The translations under genes were made by a program, and so were the position numbers. A DNA stretch of 49,898 nucleotides from CAZNNH01 sp964574335 (GTDB lineage Bacteria > Acidobacteriota > Vicinamibacteria > Fen-336), in NCBI GenBank assembly GCA_964574335.1, contig CAZNNH010000030.1:1-49898 (forward strand), given 5' to 3'. The notes under the pieces are model-generated. The model had not been told where the DNA came from. It did no database searches and saw only the letters and a list, made by a program, of their open reading frames with translations. This document shows, one piece after another, positions 49,485 through 49,898 of the stretch. Numbering within the stretch: position 1 is the first letter of the stretch; each line of letters opens with the position of its first letter.

Positions 49485-49817
49485 TCACTTGGCGTGCTCC
49501 TTGCCGAAGGCCTTGATCTCGACGTCGACGCCCGCCGGCAGGTCGAGCTTCATCAAGGCGTCGACGGTCTGCGGCGTGGGCTCGAAGATGTCCAGCAGCC
49601 GCTTGTGGGTCCGGATCTCGAACTGCTCGCGGCTCTTCTTGTCGACGTGGGGGGACCGGAGCACGGTCCAGCGGTTCTTCACCGTGGGCAGCGGGATCGG
49701 ACCGGCCACCCGGGCGCCGGTGCGTCGGGCGGTGTCGACGATCTCGCCGGTGGACTGGTCGAGGATCCGGTAGTCGTACGCCTTGAGCCGGATCCGAATC
49801 TTTTCATTGATCATCAT
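49485..49817 (-). CDS. rpsJ: 30S ribosomal protein S10
   Basis: uS10, about 109 residues: IRIRLKAYDYRILDQSTGEI, GPIPLPTVKNRWTVLRSPHV, EQFEIRTHKRLLDIFEPTPQ. Two adjacent ATGs (49817 and 49814) are possible starts. It follows tuf by 22 nt. Confidence 0.98.
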   Translation of the reverse strand: MMINEKIRIRLKAYDYRILDQSTGEIVDTARRTGARVAGPIPLPTVKNRWTVLRSPHVDKKSREQFEIRTHKRLLDIFEPTPQTVDALMKLDLPAGVDVEIKAFGKEHAK

Positions 49818-49839
49818 GGCAAGCGCCCCTGAGCTACGG

Positions 49840-49898
<59 letters not shown>

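Overview
This is one contiguous piece of a bacterial chromosome: very GC-rich, densely packed, with no rRNA, tRNA, CRISPR array, insertion sequence or phage gene that I could see. Several features point to a Gram-negative (diderm) bacterium: three TonB C-terminal-domain modules plus a pseudokinase-TonB fusion, an NtrYX two-component pair, a PilMNOP/GspLMC-like inner-membrane set, and ECF sigma/anti-sigma signalling. The groESL operon carries CIRCE-type operators, which are common outside the gamma-proteobacteria. Taken together this fits an Acidobacteriota- or Myxococcota-like lineage, but that assignment is inference; a tree of the ribosomal proteins would settle it.

Layout. (1) 1-12,546, all minus strand: a promoter at about 12,517-12,546 drives a TPR protein, a zinc-ribbon RDD membrane protein, pgpA, cinA, thpR, plsY and gpsA. 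Then come an FHA-GAF-class III nucleotide cyclase, a dCache-HAMP-HD-GYP c-di-GMP phosphodiesterase, a secreted TPR protein, a roadblock/LC7 protein, ftsY and ribD (cut by the window edge). Many junctions are 4-nt stop/start overlaps. (2) 12,574-16,222, minus: ntrX and ntrY. (3) 16,369-19,079: a transmembrane VWA-FHA protein (+), then convergent nrdR and a flippase-like membrane protein (-). (4) 19,287-22,748, plus: ECF sigma factor, zinc-finger anti-sigma factor, two small membrane proteins and a membrane-anchored DUF4097-like protein built from about 13 tandem 18-residue repeats, which looks like an envelope-stress module. (5) 22,922-26,469, plus: purC, an orphan Fis-type DNA-binding domain, then groES-groEL behind a near-consensus sigma-70 promoter flanked by two CIRCE-like repeats, ending in a strong hairpin terminator. 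(6) 26,547-31,397: a pseudokinase-TonB fusion (-), a 50-residue membrane protein (+) with a possible structured leader, and a four-gene overlapping PilM/N/O/P-like operon (-). (7) 31,727-35,124, plus: an EF-G-2-type GTPase translationally coupled to a secreted protein with three TonB_C-like domains. (8) 35,169-49,898, minus: the fused S10-spc-alpha ribosomal superoperon read from tuf (only its 3' end is present) and rpsJ through secY-adk-infA-rpmJ to rpoA-rplQ, in the conserved order and without map between adk and infA.

The housekeeping regions are ordinary. The parts most worth a second look are the catalytically dead kinase fused to a TonB module, the coupled cyclase/HD-GYP/TPR/roadblock cluster, the ECF-solenoid module, the transmembrane VWA-FHA protein, the orphan PilMNOP-like operon and the secreted triple-TonB_C protein coupled to an unusual EF-G paralogue.
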